NCBI RefSeq assembly: GCF_000025265.1
Contig: NC_013739.1
Span: 4,636,001-4,700,000 of the forward strand
DNA length: 64,000 nt
Direction: 5' to 3'
Origin: Conexibacter woesei DSM 14684
GTDB lineage: Bacteria > Actinomycetota > Thermoleophilia > Solirubrobacterales > Solirubrobacteraceae
The notes under the pieces were generated by a model, which saw only the letters and a list, made by a program, of their open reading frames with translations, was not told the origin of the DNA and did not search any database. Of this stretch, positions 18,095 through 26,457 are shown piece by piece; position 1 is the stretch's first letter; every line of letters begins with the position of its first letter. A program made the translations under genes and the position numbers.

Positions 18095-19110
18095 GCGACC
18101 TGGCCCTCGAGCTCGACAGCTCCGCCGCGCCACGCGCGCGGCGGAGCCTGGGCTACATCCAGTGGCTGACCAAGCGGCTCGGGATCTCGCTGATCACGAT
18201 CGCGCTCGCGTCGGTGCTCGTGTTCGCCGCGACGCAGGCGCTGCCGGGCGACCCCGCGCTGACGATGGCCGGCGGCGGAGTCGGACGGCCCACGCCCGCG
18301 CTGCTGGAGCAGGCGCGGGAGAAGTACGGCTTGGACGAGCCGGTCTACGAGCGCTACGCGTCCTACGTGACGCGGGCGCTTCAAGGTGACCTCGGGACCT
18401 CCGCGACGAACGACCTCCCCGTCGCCACGATGATCGTCGACCGCATCCCGGTGACGGTCGAGCTGGCGCTGCTGAGCGTCTTGTTCGCGCTCGTCCTCGG
18501 CGTCATCGGCGGCGTCGTGGCGGCCGTCACGCGCGGCCGCCTGCCCGACTATGCGATCAACCTCGTCGCGCTCGTCGGGATCTCGCTGCCGAACTTCTGG
18601 CTCGGGCTGATGCTCGCGCTCGTCTTCGCCGTACAGCTCGGGTGGTTGCCGGGCTCGGGCTTCACGCCGTTCTGGGACGACCCGATCGCGAACCTGGAGG
18701 GCATGGTCCTGCCCGTCATCATGCTCGGCACGGGGCTGGCCGCGATGGTGATGCGCCAGCTGCGCAGCTCGATGCTGGAGGCGCTGGACGCCGACTACGT
18801 GCGAGCGGCGCGATCGAAGGGACTCGGCCGCGTGCAGATCCTGTTCGGGCACGCGCTGCGCAACTGCCTCATCCCGCTGCTGACGCTCACCGGCCTCCAG
18901 CTCGGCGCGCTCATCTCCGGCGCGGTGGTGGCCGAGCAGCTGTTCGTCCTTCCCGGCCTCGGCAAGCTCCTGCTCGACGGCGTCTTCGCGCGCGACTACG
19001 CGGTCGTCCAGGCCGTGGCGCTCGTGATGGCCGTCGGCTACGTCGTCATCAACTTCGCGATCGACCTGCTGTACGCGGCCGTCGATCCACGGGTTCGGAC
19101 CGCGGCATGA
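18091..19110 (+). CDS. ABC transporter permease, DppB/OppB type
   Basis: A 339-residue inner-membrane permease. The first membrane segment (about 30-52) leads into ATQALPGDPALTMAGG, the conserved loop of DppB proteins. Several hydrophobic helices follow, along with the cytoplasmic EAA-type loop LEALDADYVRAARSKGLGRVQILFGHALRN that contacts the ATPases. It overlaps the binding-protein stop as ATGA and the next permease by the same pattern. Partner of the DppC-type permease encoded next. Confidence 0.95.
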   Translation: MSDLALELDSSAAPRARRSLGYIQWLTKRLGISLITIALASVLVFAATQALPGDPALTMAGGGVGRPTPALLEQAREKYGLDEPVYERYASYVTRALQGDLGTSATNDLPVATMIVDRIPVTVELALLSVLFALVLGVIGGVVAAVTRGRLPDYAINLVALVGISLPNFWLGLMLALVFAVQLGWLPGSGFTPFWDDPIANLEGMVLPVIMLGTGLAAMVMRQLRSSMLEALDADYVRAARSKGLGRVQILFGHALRNCLIPLLTLTGLQLGALISGAVVAEQLFVLPGLGKLLLDGVFARDYAVVQAVALVMAVGYVVINFAIDLLYAAVDPRVRTAA

Positions 19111-19982
19111 GCGCGACCGCCCTCTCCCCCGCCGCGGTCGCGACGGCGCCGCGACGACGCGGCGCCGTCCTGCGCGCGCTGCTGCGACGCCCCGTGGCCG
19201 CGGCCAGCATCGTCGTGATCGTGCTGTTCGTGCTGTTCGCGCTCGCCGCGCCGTTGCTCGGCGATCCCTCCGAACAGGACTTCGCCGCCATCAACCAGGC
19301 GCCCGGAGGCGCGTACCTGCTCGGCGCCGACGAGCTCGGCCGCGACGTGCTGACACGCCTCGCCTACGGCGGGCGGGTGTCGCTGCTCGTCGGCCTCGGC
19401 AGCACGCTGCTCGCGTTCCTGTTCGCCGTCCCGCTCGGCCTGCTGGCGGGGTACTGGCGAGGCTGGCGCGACGTCGTGATCTCGCGCGCAGTCGATGTGC
19501 TGCTCGCCTTTCCCTACGTGATCGTGGCGATCGCGCTCGGAGCGATCCTGGGGCCGTCGGCGCCGACGATCATCCTGGCGCTCGCGATCGCCCAGCTGCC
19601 GTGGATCGTGCGCATCGTGCGCGGAGAGGTGCTGTCGCTGCGCGAGCGCGAGTTCGTCGCGGCGGCGATCGTCGACGGCACGCGCGACTCGACGATCATG
19701 CTGCGCTACCTGCTGCCGAACCTCGCCGGCGTGCTGGTCGTGCAGGCGACGCTGATGATCCCGTTGGCGATCATCGGCGAGGCGCTGCTGTCGTTCCTCG
19801 GCGTCGGCGTCAAGCCGCCGACGCCGACGTGGGGCACGATGCTGTCGGGCGCGCAGCCGTTCGTCGAGCAGGCCCCCTGGCTCGCGATCGTGCCCGGCGC
19901 GACGATCGCGATCGTCACGTTCGCGTTCAACCTGCTCGGAGACAGCCTGCTCGCCGAGCTCGACCCCCAGGGACGCAGATGA
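19107..19982 (+). CDS. ABC transporter permease, DppC/OppC type
   Basis: A 291-residue second permease of the dipeptide-type importer. A cytoplasmic N-terminal tail of about 25 residues precedes the first helix (AASIVVIVLFVLFALAAPLLGDPS). The DppC motif YLLGADELGRDVLTRLAYGGRVSLLVG follows, and the EAA-type loop LREREFVAAAIVDGTRDSTIMLRYLLPN lies in the middle. ATG 19107 overlaps the DppB stop. The open frame continues upstream of it inside DppB and is not used. Confidence 0.95.
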   Translation: MSATALSPAAVATAPRRRGAVLRALLRRPVAAASIVVIVLFVLFALAAPLLGDPSEQDFAAINQAPGGAYLLGADELGRDVLTRLAYGGRVSLLVGLGSTLLAFLFAVPLGLLAGYWRGWRDVVISRAVDVLLAFPYVIVAIALGAILGPSAPTIILALAIAQLPWIVRIVRGEVLSLREREFVAAAIVDGTRDSTIMLRYLLPNLAGVLVVQATLMIPLAIIGEALLSFLGVGVKPPTPTWGTMLSGAQPFVEQAPWLAIVPGATIAIVTFAFNLLGDSLLAELDPQGRR

Positions 19983-20956
19983 CACCTACGCCCTCGGTGC
20001 TGCAGGTCGATGACCTCGGCGTCGACTTCGTCCAAGGCGACCGACGCACGCGCGCGGTCGACGGCGTCTCGTTCGCGGTGGCGCCGGGCCAGGTGCTCGC
20101 GCTCGTCGGCGAGTCCGGCTGCGGCAAGTCCGCGACCGCCACCGCCCTCGCGGGGCTGCTGCCCGTGTCCGCGCACGTGTCCGGCTCGATCCGCCTCGAC
20201 GACCGGGAGCTGCACGGTCTCGGCGAACGCGAGCTGGCGCGCCTGCGCGGCCGGGACATGAGCATGATCTTCCAGGACCCGACCAGCTCGCTGAACCCCG
20301 TGCTGAGCGTCGGGCGGCAGGTCGCCGAGCCGCTGCGCCGGCACGCCGGCCTCTCACGCCGGGAAGCGCGCCGACGCGCTGTCGAGCTGATCGACGAGGT
20401 CGGGATCGCCGACCCGGTCCGTCGCGCGCGCGAGTACCCGCACCAGCTGTCGGGCGGCATGTGCCAGCGCGTGATGATCGCGATCGCGATCGCCTGCAAT
20501 CCACGCGTGCTGGTCGCCGACGAGCCGACGACGGCACTCGATGCGACAGTGCAGGCGACGATCCTCGAGCTGCTCAGACGGCTCGTCGCCGAGCGCGGGA
20601 TGGCGTTGCTGCTGATCACGCACGACCTCGGCGTCGTCGCCGACGTCGCCGACCGCGTGATCGTGATGTACGCCGGCCGTTCGGTCGAGCAGGGCGCAGT
20701 GGCGGAGCTGTTCGCGCATCCGCGCCATCCCTACACGCGCGCGCTGCTCGGCGCCACGCCGACGCCGGGTGACGACAAGCGGGCACGTCTCGCCGAGATC
20801 CCCGGCATGGTGCCGGCGCTCGCGGGGCCGGCGCGCGACTGCACGTTCGCCGCGCGCTGCCGCCACGCGCAGGCCGACTGCCGGCGCCTGCGCCCGGAGC
20901 TGGCGCCCGCGGGTCGTCACGAGGTGTCATGTCTGCATCCGGAGGGAGGGCGATGA
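19979..20956 (+). CDS. ABC transporter ATPase, DppD/OppD type
   Basis: A 325-residue ATPase driving the dipeptide-type importer. Walker A is GESGCGKSA, the signature LSGGMCQR and Walker B VLVADEPTTALD. The C-terminal oligopeptide-transporter extension has the cysteine pattern CTFAARCRHAQADC that binds an iron-sulfur cluster in characterised DppD/DppF proteins. The ATG at 19979 overlaps the permease stop, and the end overlaps the next ATPase as ATGA. Confidence 0.95.
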   Translation: MTPTPSVLQVDDLGVDFVQGDRRTRAVDGVSFAVAPGQVLALVGESGCGKSATATALAGLLPVSAHVSGSIRLDDRELHGLGERELARLRGRDMSMIFQDPTSSLNPVLSVGRQVAEPLRRHAGLSRREARRRAVELIDEVGIADPVRRAREYPHQLSGGMCQRVMIAIAIACNPRVLVADEPTTALDATVQATILELLRRLVAERGMALLLITHDLGVVADVADRVIVMYAGRSVEQGAVAELFAHPRHPYTRALLGATPTPGDDKRARLAEIPGMVPALAGPARDCTFAARCRHAQADCRRLRPELAPAGRHEVSCLHPEGGR

Positions 20957-21960
20957 CCGCCGCCGACGCACCTGTCCTGCTGATCGACGAGATCAGCCAC
21001 GAGTTCCCCGGGCGTGGACGCCAGCGGCGCCCGATCCGCGCGGTCGCAGGGGTGAGCCTGCGAGTCCGGCGCGGCGAAGTGGTCGGCGTCGTCGGCGAGT
21101 CCGGCAGCGGCAAGTCGACGCTCGCGCGCTGCGCGCTGCGCCTGCTGGAGCCGACGAGCGGTCGCGTCGAGCTGCTCGGCACCGACATCACACACCTCGG
21201 GCGCCGCGCGATGCGTCCGCGCCGCAGAGACATGCACATGGTGCTCCAGAACACCCTCGGCGCCCTCAACCCGCGCATGACGATCGGACGCGCCGTGGCC
21301 GCGCCGCTGCGCGCGCAGGGCGTCGCCGCGGCGGAACGCAGCACGCGCACGCAGGAGATGCTGGAGCGGGTCGGGCTGCGCGCCGATCTGTCCGAGCGCT
21401 ACCCCCACCAGCTGTCGGGCGGGCAGCGCCAGCGCGTCGGCATCGCACGCGCGCTCGTGCGGCAGCCGAGTCTGCTCGTGGCCGACGAGCCGGTGTCCGC
21501 GCTCGACGTGTCGGTGCGCGCCTCGGTGCTCAACCTGCTCGGCGACCTGCAGACCGAGCGCGGCTTCGCGTGTCTCTTCATCAGCCACGACCTGTCGGTC
21601 GTCGAGCACGTCTCCGACCACGTGATCGTGATGTATCTCGGGCAGGTCGTCGAAGAGGCGCCCCGGCGGCTGCTGTTCGAGCGGCCGCAGCATCCGTACA
21701 CGCAGGCGCTGATGTCGGCCGCGCCGATTCCGGACCCGACGGTGCAGCGAACCCGCTCGCGGATCGTGTTGAGAGGCGACGTCCCGAGCCCCGCCGACCC
21801 GCCCAGCGGCTGCGGCTTCCGCACGCGCTGTCCGCTCGCGTTCGAGCGCTGCGCGACCGAGGTGCCGGCGCCGCAGCCCGTCGCCGGCGACGGCGGCCAC
21901 GTCGTCCGCTGCCACCGCTACGAGCCCGGCGGCGACGTGCCACGGATCGCGGCGTCATGA
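20953..21960 (+). CDS. ABC transporter ATPase, DppF/OppF type
   Basis: The 335-residue second ATPase, which pairs with the DppD-type subunit. Walker A is GESGSGKST, the Q-loop region is MHMVLQNTLGALNPRMTIG, the signature LSGGQRQRVGIARAL and Walker B LLVADEPVSALD. The oligo_HPY extension near the C-terminus keeps cysteines (SGCGFRTRCPLAFERC). The start at 20953 is preferred to GTG/ATG codons further up because GGAGGGAGGG lies directly before it and it forms an ATGA overlap. Confidence 0.95.
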   Translation: MTAADAPVLLIDEISHEFPGRGRQRRPIRAVAGVSLRVRRGEVVGVVGESGSGKSTLARCALRLLEPTSGRVELLGTDITHLGRRAMRPRRRDMHMVLQNTLGALNPRMTIGRAVAAPLRAQGVAAAERSTRTQEMLERVGLRADLSERYPHQLSGGQRQRVGIARALVRQPSLLVADEPVSALDVSVRASVLNLLGDLQTERGFACLFISHDLSVVEHVSDHVIVMYLGQVVEEAPRRLLFERPQHPYTQALMSAAPIPDPTVQRTRSRIVLRGDVPSPADPPSGCGFRTRCPLAFERCATEVPAPQPVAGDGGHVVRCHRYEPGGDVPRIAAS

Positions 21961-22643
21961 GGACGATCGGCATCGTCGGCGGCTTCAGCTGGCACTCGAC
22001 GGCCGCCTACTACCGGCGCATCAACGAACGTACCGCGGAACGGCTCGGCGGCCACGCGAGCGCGCACCTCGTGCTGCGCTCGCTGGACTTCGCCGAGGTG
22101 CTGACCGAGGACGCGCGCGAAGCCGAGCGCCTGATCGTCGCGGCCGCGCGGGACGTCGAACGCGCCGGCGCAGCGTTCGCGCTGCTGGCCGCCAACACCG
22201 CGCATCGCTGGGCGAGCCCGGTCGAACGGGCGCTGACGATCCCACTCCTGCACATCGCGGACACGACCGCCGTGGCCGTCGCACGTGCCGGTCTCTCGCG
22301 CGTGGGCCTGCTGGGCACGCGCGGAACGATGGAGGGCGACTTCGTCGGCGGTCGCCTGCGCGAGCGCCACGAGCTCGACGTGCTCGTTCCCGACGCGTCC
22401 GAGCGCGCCGAGCTGCACGACCTGATCCTCGGCGAGCTGACGCTGCGCGCGCCGTCGCCGGCGGCAGCCGCGTTCCTCGCCGCGGCAGTCGAGCGCCTCG
22501 TCGCGCGCGGCGCCGAGGGCGTCGTGCTCGGCTGCACGGAGCTGACGCTCGTGCCACTCGACGCGGCAGCGCCGACGTTCGACAGCGCAGCGATCCACGC
22601 CGACGCGGCGGTCGAGCTGGCGCTCAGCGGGTTGCGGTCATGA
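21957..22643 (+). CDS. Asp/Glu/hydantoin racemase family protein
   Basis: A 228-residue cytosolic protein of the two-cysteine, cofactor-independent racemase superfamily. The N-terminus IGIVGGFSWHSTAAYYRRIN is typical of aspartate racemase-like members. The second catalytic cysteine is present (Cys193 in VLGCTEL), but the first is Ala79 in LLAANTAHRW, where most members have CNTAH. E. coli YgeA also lacks the first Cys (it has Thr) and is active on L-Asp/L-Glu, so loss does not prove inactivity, but two-base racemisation of typical substrates is doubtful. It may act in one direction or as a decarboxylase/isomerase. It is translated from ATGA within the importer operon, implying a D/L or chiral step on the imported compound. 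Confidence 0.87.
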   Translation: MRTIGIVGGFSWHSTAAYYRRINERTAERLGGHASAHLVLRSLDFAEVLTEDAREAERLIVAAARDVERAGAAFALLAANTAHRWASPVERALTIPLLHIADTTAVAVARAGLSRVGLLGTRGTMEGDFVGGRLRERHELDVLVPDASERAELHDLILGELTLRAPSPAAAAFLAAAVERLVARGAEGVVLGCTELTLVPLDAAAPTFDSAAIHADAAVELALSGLRS

Positions 22644-23731
22644 GCGGCCGCTGCGACCCGCGCTTCGCGGCCGTGCGCGACGCCTTCGAGCAGGCTCTCG
22701 CCGAACAGGAGTCCGGCGGCGGGGCGGTCAGCGCGATCGTGGACGGCCGCGTCGTCGCCGACCTGTGGGGCGGCTCGCGCACGACGAGCGGAGCGCCTGC
22801 CCCGTGGCGGGCGGACACGATCACGTGCATCCACTCTGCGACGAAGGCCGTCTCCGTGACGTGCGTGCTGCTGCTCGCCGACCGCGGCCTGCTCGCGCTC
22901 GACCGTCCCGTCGCCGACGTGTGGCCGGAGTTCGCAGCCGCCGGCAAACAGGCGATCACGGTCCGCACGCTGCTCGGCGGGCTCGCCGGGCTCGTCTACC
23001 CCGACGCGGCACCCGCGGGCTGCTGGTTCGAGCATGAGCCGATGGCGCAGGCGATCGCGCAGCAGGCGCCCGAGTGGCCGCCCGGCACGCAGGGCGCATA
23101 CCACTCGTCGACGTTTCCCTGTCTGCTCGAAGAGCTCGTGCGGCGCACGACGAGCCGGCCGCTGGGCGAGGTGGTGGGCACGGAGATCCTCCGCCCGCTC
23201 GCGCTCGAACTCGAGCTCGAGATCGGCGTGCCGGACGCGGACCTGCCGCGCGTCGCGGAGGTGCACGCGCCGCCGACGCCGGCGATGCAGGCGCTCGCCG
23301 GCGACCCGAAGTACCTCCGCGCGTGGCGGCAGATGCCGTTCGAGGGCGACGTGCTCAATTCGCGCACCTGCATCCAGAGCGGCAGTGCCGGCGCGGGCTA
23401 TGCGACGGCGCGGGCGCTCGCGAGCTTCTACGGCGCGCTCGCGGACGGACGCATCGTCAGCGACGGAATGCTCGCGCAGCTGCGCGAGCAGCAGTGGGCC
23501 GACGTGTGCGGACTGACCGACCGGCAGCTGCGGATGGCGCTCGGCCTGTTCCTCAACTCCGAGGAGATGCCGATGGGGCCGAACCCGGAGGCGTTCGGCC
23601 ACCACGGGCTCGGTGGCTCCCTGGGCATGGCGGACCCGGTCGCCGGCGTCGCGTTCGGCTACGTCACCAACTCGCTCGACGGCGAGGAGCGCTGCGGCCG
23701 GCTGCTCGACGCCCTCTACGCCTGCCTCTGA
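22640..23731 (+). CDS. Serine hydrolase of the beta-lactamase/EstB family
   Basis: A 363-residue cytosolic serine hydrolase of the class C beta-lactamase/penicillin-binding fold. The SxxK nucleophile motif is Ser66-Ala-Thr-Lys69 (IHSATKAV). The second motif reads YHSSTF at about 154, Tyr-His-Ser instead of Tyr-x-Asn, the pattern of EstB-type esterases and transpeptidase-like amidases. GHHGLGG near the C-terminus fills the third motif position. No signal peptide is present, which argues against antibiotic resistance and for intracellular ester, amide or lactam cleavage. It is the last gene of the importer operon, and its 3' end overlaps the convergent VOC gene by 16 bases. Confidence 0.9.
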   Translation: MSGRCDPRFAAVRDAFEQALAEQESGGGAVSAIVDGRVVADLWGGSRTTSGAPAPWRADTITCIHSATKAVSVTCVLLLADRGLLALDRPVADVWPEFAAAGKQAITVRTLLGGLAGLVYPDAAPAGCWFEHEPMAQAIAQQAPEWPPGTQGAYHSSTFPCLLEELVRRTTSRPLGEVVGTEILRPLALELELEIGVPDADLPRVAEVHAPPTPAMQALAGDPKYLRAWRQMPFEGDVLNSRTCIQSGSAGAGYATARALASFYGALADGRIVSDGMLAQLREQQWADVCGLTDRQLRMALGLFLNSEEMPMGPNPEAFGHHGLGGSLGMADPVAGVAFGYVTNSLDGEERCGRLLDALYACL

Positions 23732-24516
23732 CGAGCGCGGAGCAGCAGCTCGAACGGCCGTCCGCGCGTCGCGACATGCGCCGCTTCGCCGGCGTATGCC
23801 GCGACGCGCACCTCCAGCCCGACGACGCCCGCCTCACCGGCGTCGAGCACGGCGTCGGCGCGCGCGTCGACGCCGTGCCCGATCAGCTCGACCGTCGCGT
23901 CGCCGAGGGCGACGCGAACACGCGCGCCATCTCCGTCATGTTCGATCGGAACACCGAGCGCTTCGCCGTAGAGCCGTACCTGCGCGTCGAGGTCCGGCAC
24001 CGCGAGCGTCACGCGCGACAGCGACAGCGCCCCGTTCGCGTGCGGGACCGCAGCGTCGGCCGGATGTCGATCGGTGAGCCACTCGATGAAGATCGGGCGC
24101 GGGTCGCGCCACACTCGCCCGCTCGGCAGCAGCAGCCGCCACCGCACCGGACGGCCCTCGTCGTCGAGCCGCTGGACCGCGATCGGCGGCTCCATCGCGA
24201 CGCCGACCCGCGCGAGCCGCTCGCGCAACCGGTCGAGGTCGTCGTTCGCGAGCACGAGCGCGGTCGGCACCTCCGCGAAGCGGTCGAGCAGGCCCAGGAA
24301 GCGCTCGCCGTCGAACATGCCGGAGCCGAACGCCTCCCGGTCACGCACCGCCATCAGCTCGACGTACGTGCGCCCGCCGAACAGGATCAGCTCGTTCACC
24401 GAGCCGAGCCCTTCGTGCTCGCCGCCCCTGCTGACGGCGAAGCCGAGCCGCCGGTGGCGCTCGGCGCTCGACGCCAGGTCGGTGACGCCGACCATCACAT
24501 GGTCGATGGCCGTCAT
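23716..24516 (-). CDS. Glyoxalase-fold (VOC superfamily) protein
   Basis: A 266-residue protein with an N-terminal glyoxalase-like module (MTAIDHVMVGVTDLASSAERHRRLGFAV, then GSVNELILFGGRTYVELM) resembling the Glyoxalase_3 family and a second, weaker half (LSRVTLAVPDLDAQVRLYGEALGVPIEHD). Members bind a metal and act as isomerases, lyases or dioxygenases, or merely bind ligands; nothing here decides. ATG 24516 overlaps the LivM stop as ATGA, so it is the last gene of the Liv-type operon. It ends inside the convergent serine hydrolase gene. A role in processing an imported compound is inferred only from context. Confidence 0.75.
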   Translation of the reverse strand: MTAIDHVMVGVTDLASSAERHRRLGFAVSRGGEHEGLGSVNELILFGGRTYVELMAVRDREAFGSGMFDGERFLGLLDRFAEVPTALVLANDDLDRLRERLARVGVAMEPPIAVQRLDDEGRPVRWRLLLPSGRVWRDPRPIFIEWLTDRHPADAAVPHANGALSLSRVTLAVPDLDAQVRLYGEALGVPIEHDGDGARVRVALGDATVELIGHGVDARADAVLDAGEAGVVGLEVRVAAYAGEAAHVATRGRPFELLLRARQRQA

Positions 24517-25580
24517 GGGGTCGGCCGCGCGGCGGGCGCGACGGGCTGCGCCGCCTCTGCTCTCGGGCGGCGCGAGCGAAGCCGCGGCCACGACAGCTCG
24601 CGACCGCCCGTGATGCCCTGCGGGCGGAGGACGAGGATCGTCAGCATCAGCGCCGCCAGCAGGATCTCGCGCAGCCCCGGTCTCGGATGCACGCCGACGC
24701 CGAGGACGTCGATGCCGTGCTCCTCGAACCGCGTCAGCAGCTCCGACAGCGTCGCGACCACGAGCGCGCCGACGACGGCGCCGCTGAGGCTGCGCAACCC
24801 GCCGATGATCAGCATCGCGACCGTGAGGAACGTGAGGTCGAAGTAGAACTGCTGCGGGCCGAACGCGCCCAGGAACAGCCCCAGCAGCCCTCCGGCGACG
24901 CCTGCGCAGAAGGCGCTCAGGACGAACGCGATCGTGCGCTCCTTCGCGACCCGCACGCCCGTCGCCTGGGCGGCGAGCAGCTCCTCGCGCGTGCTGCGCA
25001 GACGCCGCCCCCAGCGCGACTCCTGGTAGGCGAAGGCGAGCGCCAGCACGAGGATCAGCCACGGCAGCGCCATCTCGATGTCGACGACGGCGGGGACGCC
25101 GACCAGCGTCTGCGTGCCGTTCGTGAGGTCGTACCAGTTGCCGGCGACCACGTAGACGATCACGAGCAGCGAGAACGTGCCGATCGCAGCCGCGATCCCG
25201 TTCAGGCGCATCAACGGCACCGCCACGACCAGTGCGAACAGCGCGGCGACGACGCCGCCGATCAGCAGCGCGACGTCGGCCGACACCGTGGTGTTCGCGA
25301 TGAAGCCGTAGAGGTTGGGGAGCGTGACCTGCTTCAGCCCGCTCGGGATCGTGAGCAGCCCGGCGGTGTACGCGCCGATCGCCATGAACGCCACGTGCCC
25401 GAACGAGACGATGCCGGAGTTGCCGGCGAACACGTACAGCGCGACGACGGCGGTCACATAGATCAGCGCGGTCGTGACGGTGCGCTGGAAGACCTCGGTG
25501 CCGGCGAGCCCCAACAAGGCGACAGCGACGACGATCGCGACCGTCGCCGCGAGCGGGGTGAGGCGGCGTACGTCAGACAC
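24513..25580 (-). CDS. livM: Branched-chain-amino-acid-type ABC permease, LivM
   Basis: A 355-residue multi-span inner-membrane permease. The conserved LivM block YVFAGNSGIVSFGHVAFMAIGAYTAGLLT lies near residue 50, and the cytoplasmic coupling loop TREELLAAQATGVRVAKERTIAFVLSAFCAGVAGGLLG near 200. The C-terminus is long and Arg/Pro/Ala-rich. GTG 25580 overlaps the LivH stop by 8 bases. It works with LivH, LivF, LivG and the binding lipoprotein. The family transports branched-chain amino acids but also amides, urea and aromatic acids, so the ligand is open. Confidence 0.94.
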   Translation of the reverse strand: MSDVRRLTPLAATVAIVVAVALLGLAGTEVFQRTVTTALIYVTAVVALYVFAGNSGIVSFGHVAFMAIGAYTAGLLTIPSGLKQVTLPNLYGFIANTTVSADVALLIGGVVAALFALVVAVPLMRLNGIAAAIGTFSLLVIVYVVAGNWYDLTNGTQTLVGVPAVVDIEMALPWLILVLALAFAYQESRWGRRLRSTREELLAAQATGVRVAKERTIAFVLSAFCAGVAGGLLGLFLGAFGPQQFYFDLTFLTVAMLIIGGLRSLSGAVVGALVVATLSELLTRFEEHGIDVLGVGVHPRPGLREILLAALMLTILVLRPQGITGGRELSWPRLRSRRPRAEAAQPVAPAARPTP

Positions 25581-26457
25581 GACCCACCAGCGCCTTCGAG
25601 CCGAACAGCCCCTGCGGCCGCACCAGCAGCACCGCGATCACGGCCGAGAAGAGGAACGCGTCGCGGAACGGGACGAGACCGTCCGGCAGATAGGTCTGCA
25701 GCAGCACCGTGACGATGCCGAGCAGGAACCCCCCGACCGCGGAGCCGCCGAGACGGCCCATGCCGCCGACCACCGTCGCGACGAACGCGATCAGCACCGG
25801 CGCGAGCCCCATCGTCGGCGTCACCGTCCCGCTCTGCGCGACCAACAGGATCACCGTGACCGCCGCGAACAGCCCCGAGATCGCGAATGCGACCGCGATG
25901 ACGCGGTTGGCGCGCACGCCGAGCAGGCGCGCCATGCGGAAGTCCTCCGCCGCCGCGCGCATCTGCGTGCCGATCGGCGAGCGCCGCAGGAACGCGGCGA
26001 GTCCGCCGAGCAGCACCGCCGCCGCCCCCACGTTCACCAGGTCGAGCACGCTCAGATGCAGTCCGAGGAGGTCGATCGAGCCGGACGCGAACGACGCGAC
26101 CTCGACCGTCTTCGGCCGTCCGCCGAACGCGAACAGCGCGAGGCTCTGCAACAGGTAGGCGACCGCGAACGCGCTGATCAGCAACGTCGTCGGGTCGGCG
26201 TCGCGCAGCGGGCGGAAGGCGAGCCGCTCCATCAGCACGGCCATCAGCACCACCACGATCACGACGACGAGCACCACGAACGGGAACGGCGCGCCCTCCA
26301 TCGCGTAGAGGGCGTAGCCGCCCACCATCAACAGCTCGCCGTGGGCGAAGTTCGCGAGGTGCAACAGGCCGAACACGAGCGCGACGCTGAGCGCAAGCAG
26401 CGAATAGAAGCTGCCGAGCGCCAAGCCGTCGAGCAGTGCCTGTACGAAGTCCGTCAT
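25573..26457 (-). CDS. livH: Branched-chain-amino-acid-type ABC permease, LivH
   Basis: A 294-residue permease. The N-terminus QALLDGLALGSFYSLLALSVALVFGLLHLANFAHGELLMVGGYALY is the diagnostic LivH signature, and the coupling loop RRSPIGTQMRAAAEDFRMARLLGVRANRVIAVAFAISG follows. It has about eight hydrophobic segments. ATG 26457 overlaps the LivF stop as ATGA. Confidence 0.95.
   Translation of the reverse strand: MTDFVQALLDGLALGSFYSLLALSVALVFGLLHLANFAHGELLMVGGYALYAMEGAPFPFVVLVVVIVVVLMAVLMERLAFRPLRDADPTTLLISAFAVAYLLQSLALFAFGGRPKTVEVASFASGSIDLLGLHLSVLDLVNVGAAAVLLGGLAAFLRRSPIGTQMRAAAEDFRMARLLGVRANRVIAVAFAISGLFAAVTVILLVAQSGTVTPTMGLAPVLIAFVATVVGGMGRLGGSAVGGFLLGIVTVLLQTYLPDGLVPFRDAFLFSAVIAVLLVRPQGLFGSKALVGRV

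Noticed and set aside
21957-22643. Glutamate racemase for cell-wall synthesis
   Set aside because: The first catalytic Cys is missing and the gene is embedded in an importer operon away from murein genes.
22640-23731. Beta-lactamase resistance gene
   Set aside because: No signal peptide, Tyr-His-Ser second motif and a catabolic operon context fit an intracellular esterase or amidase better.
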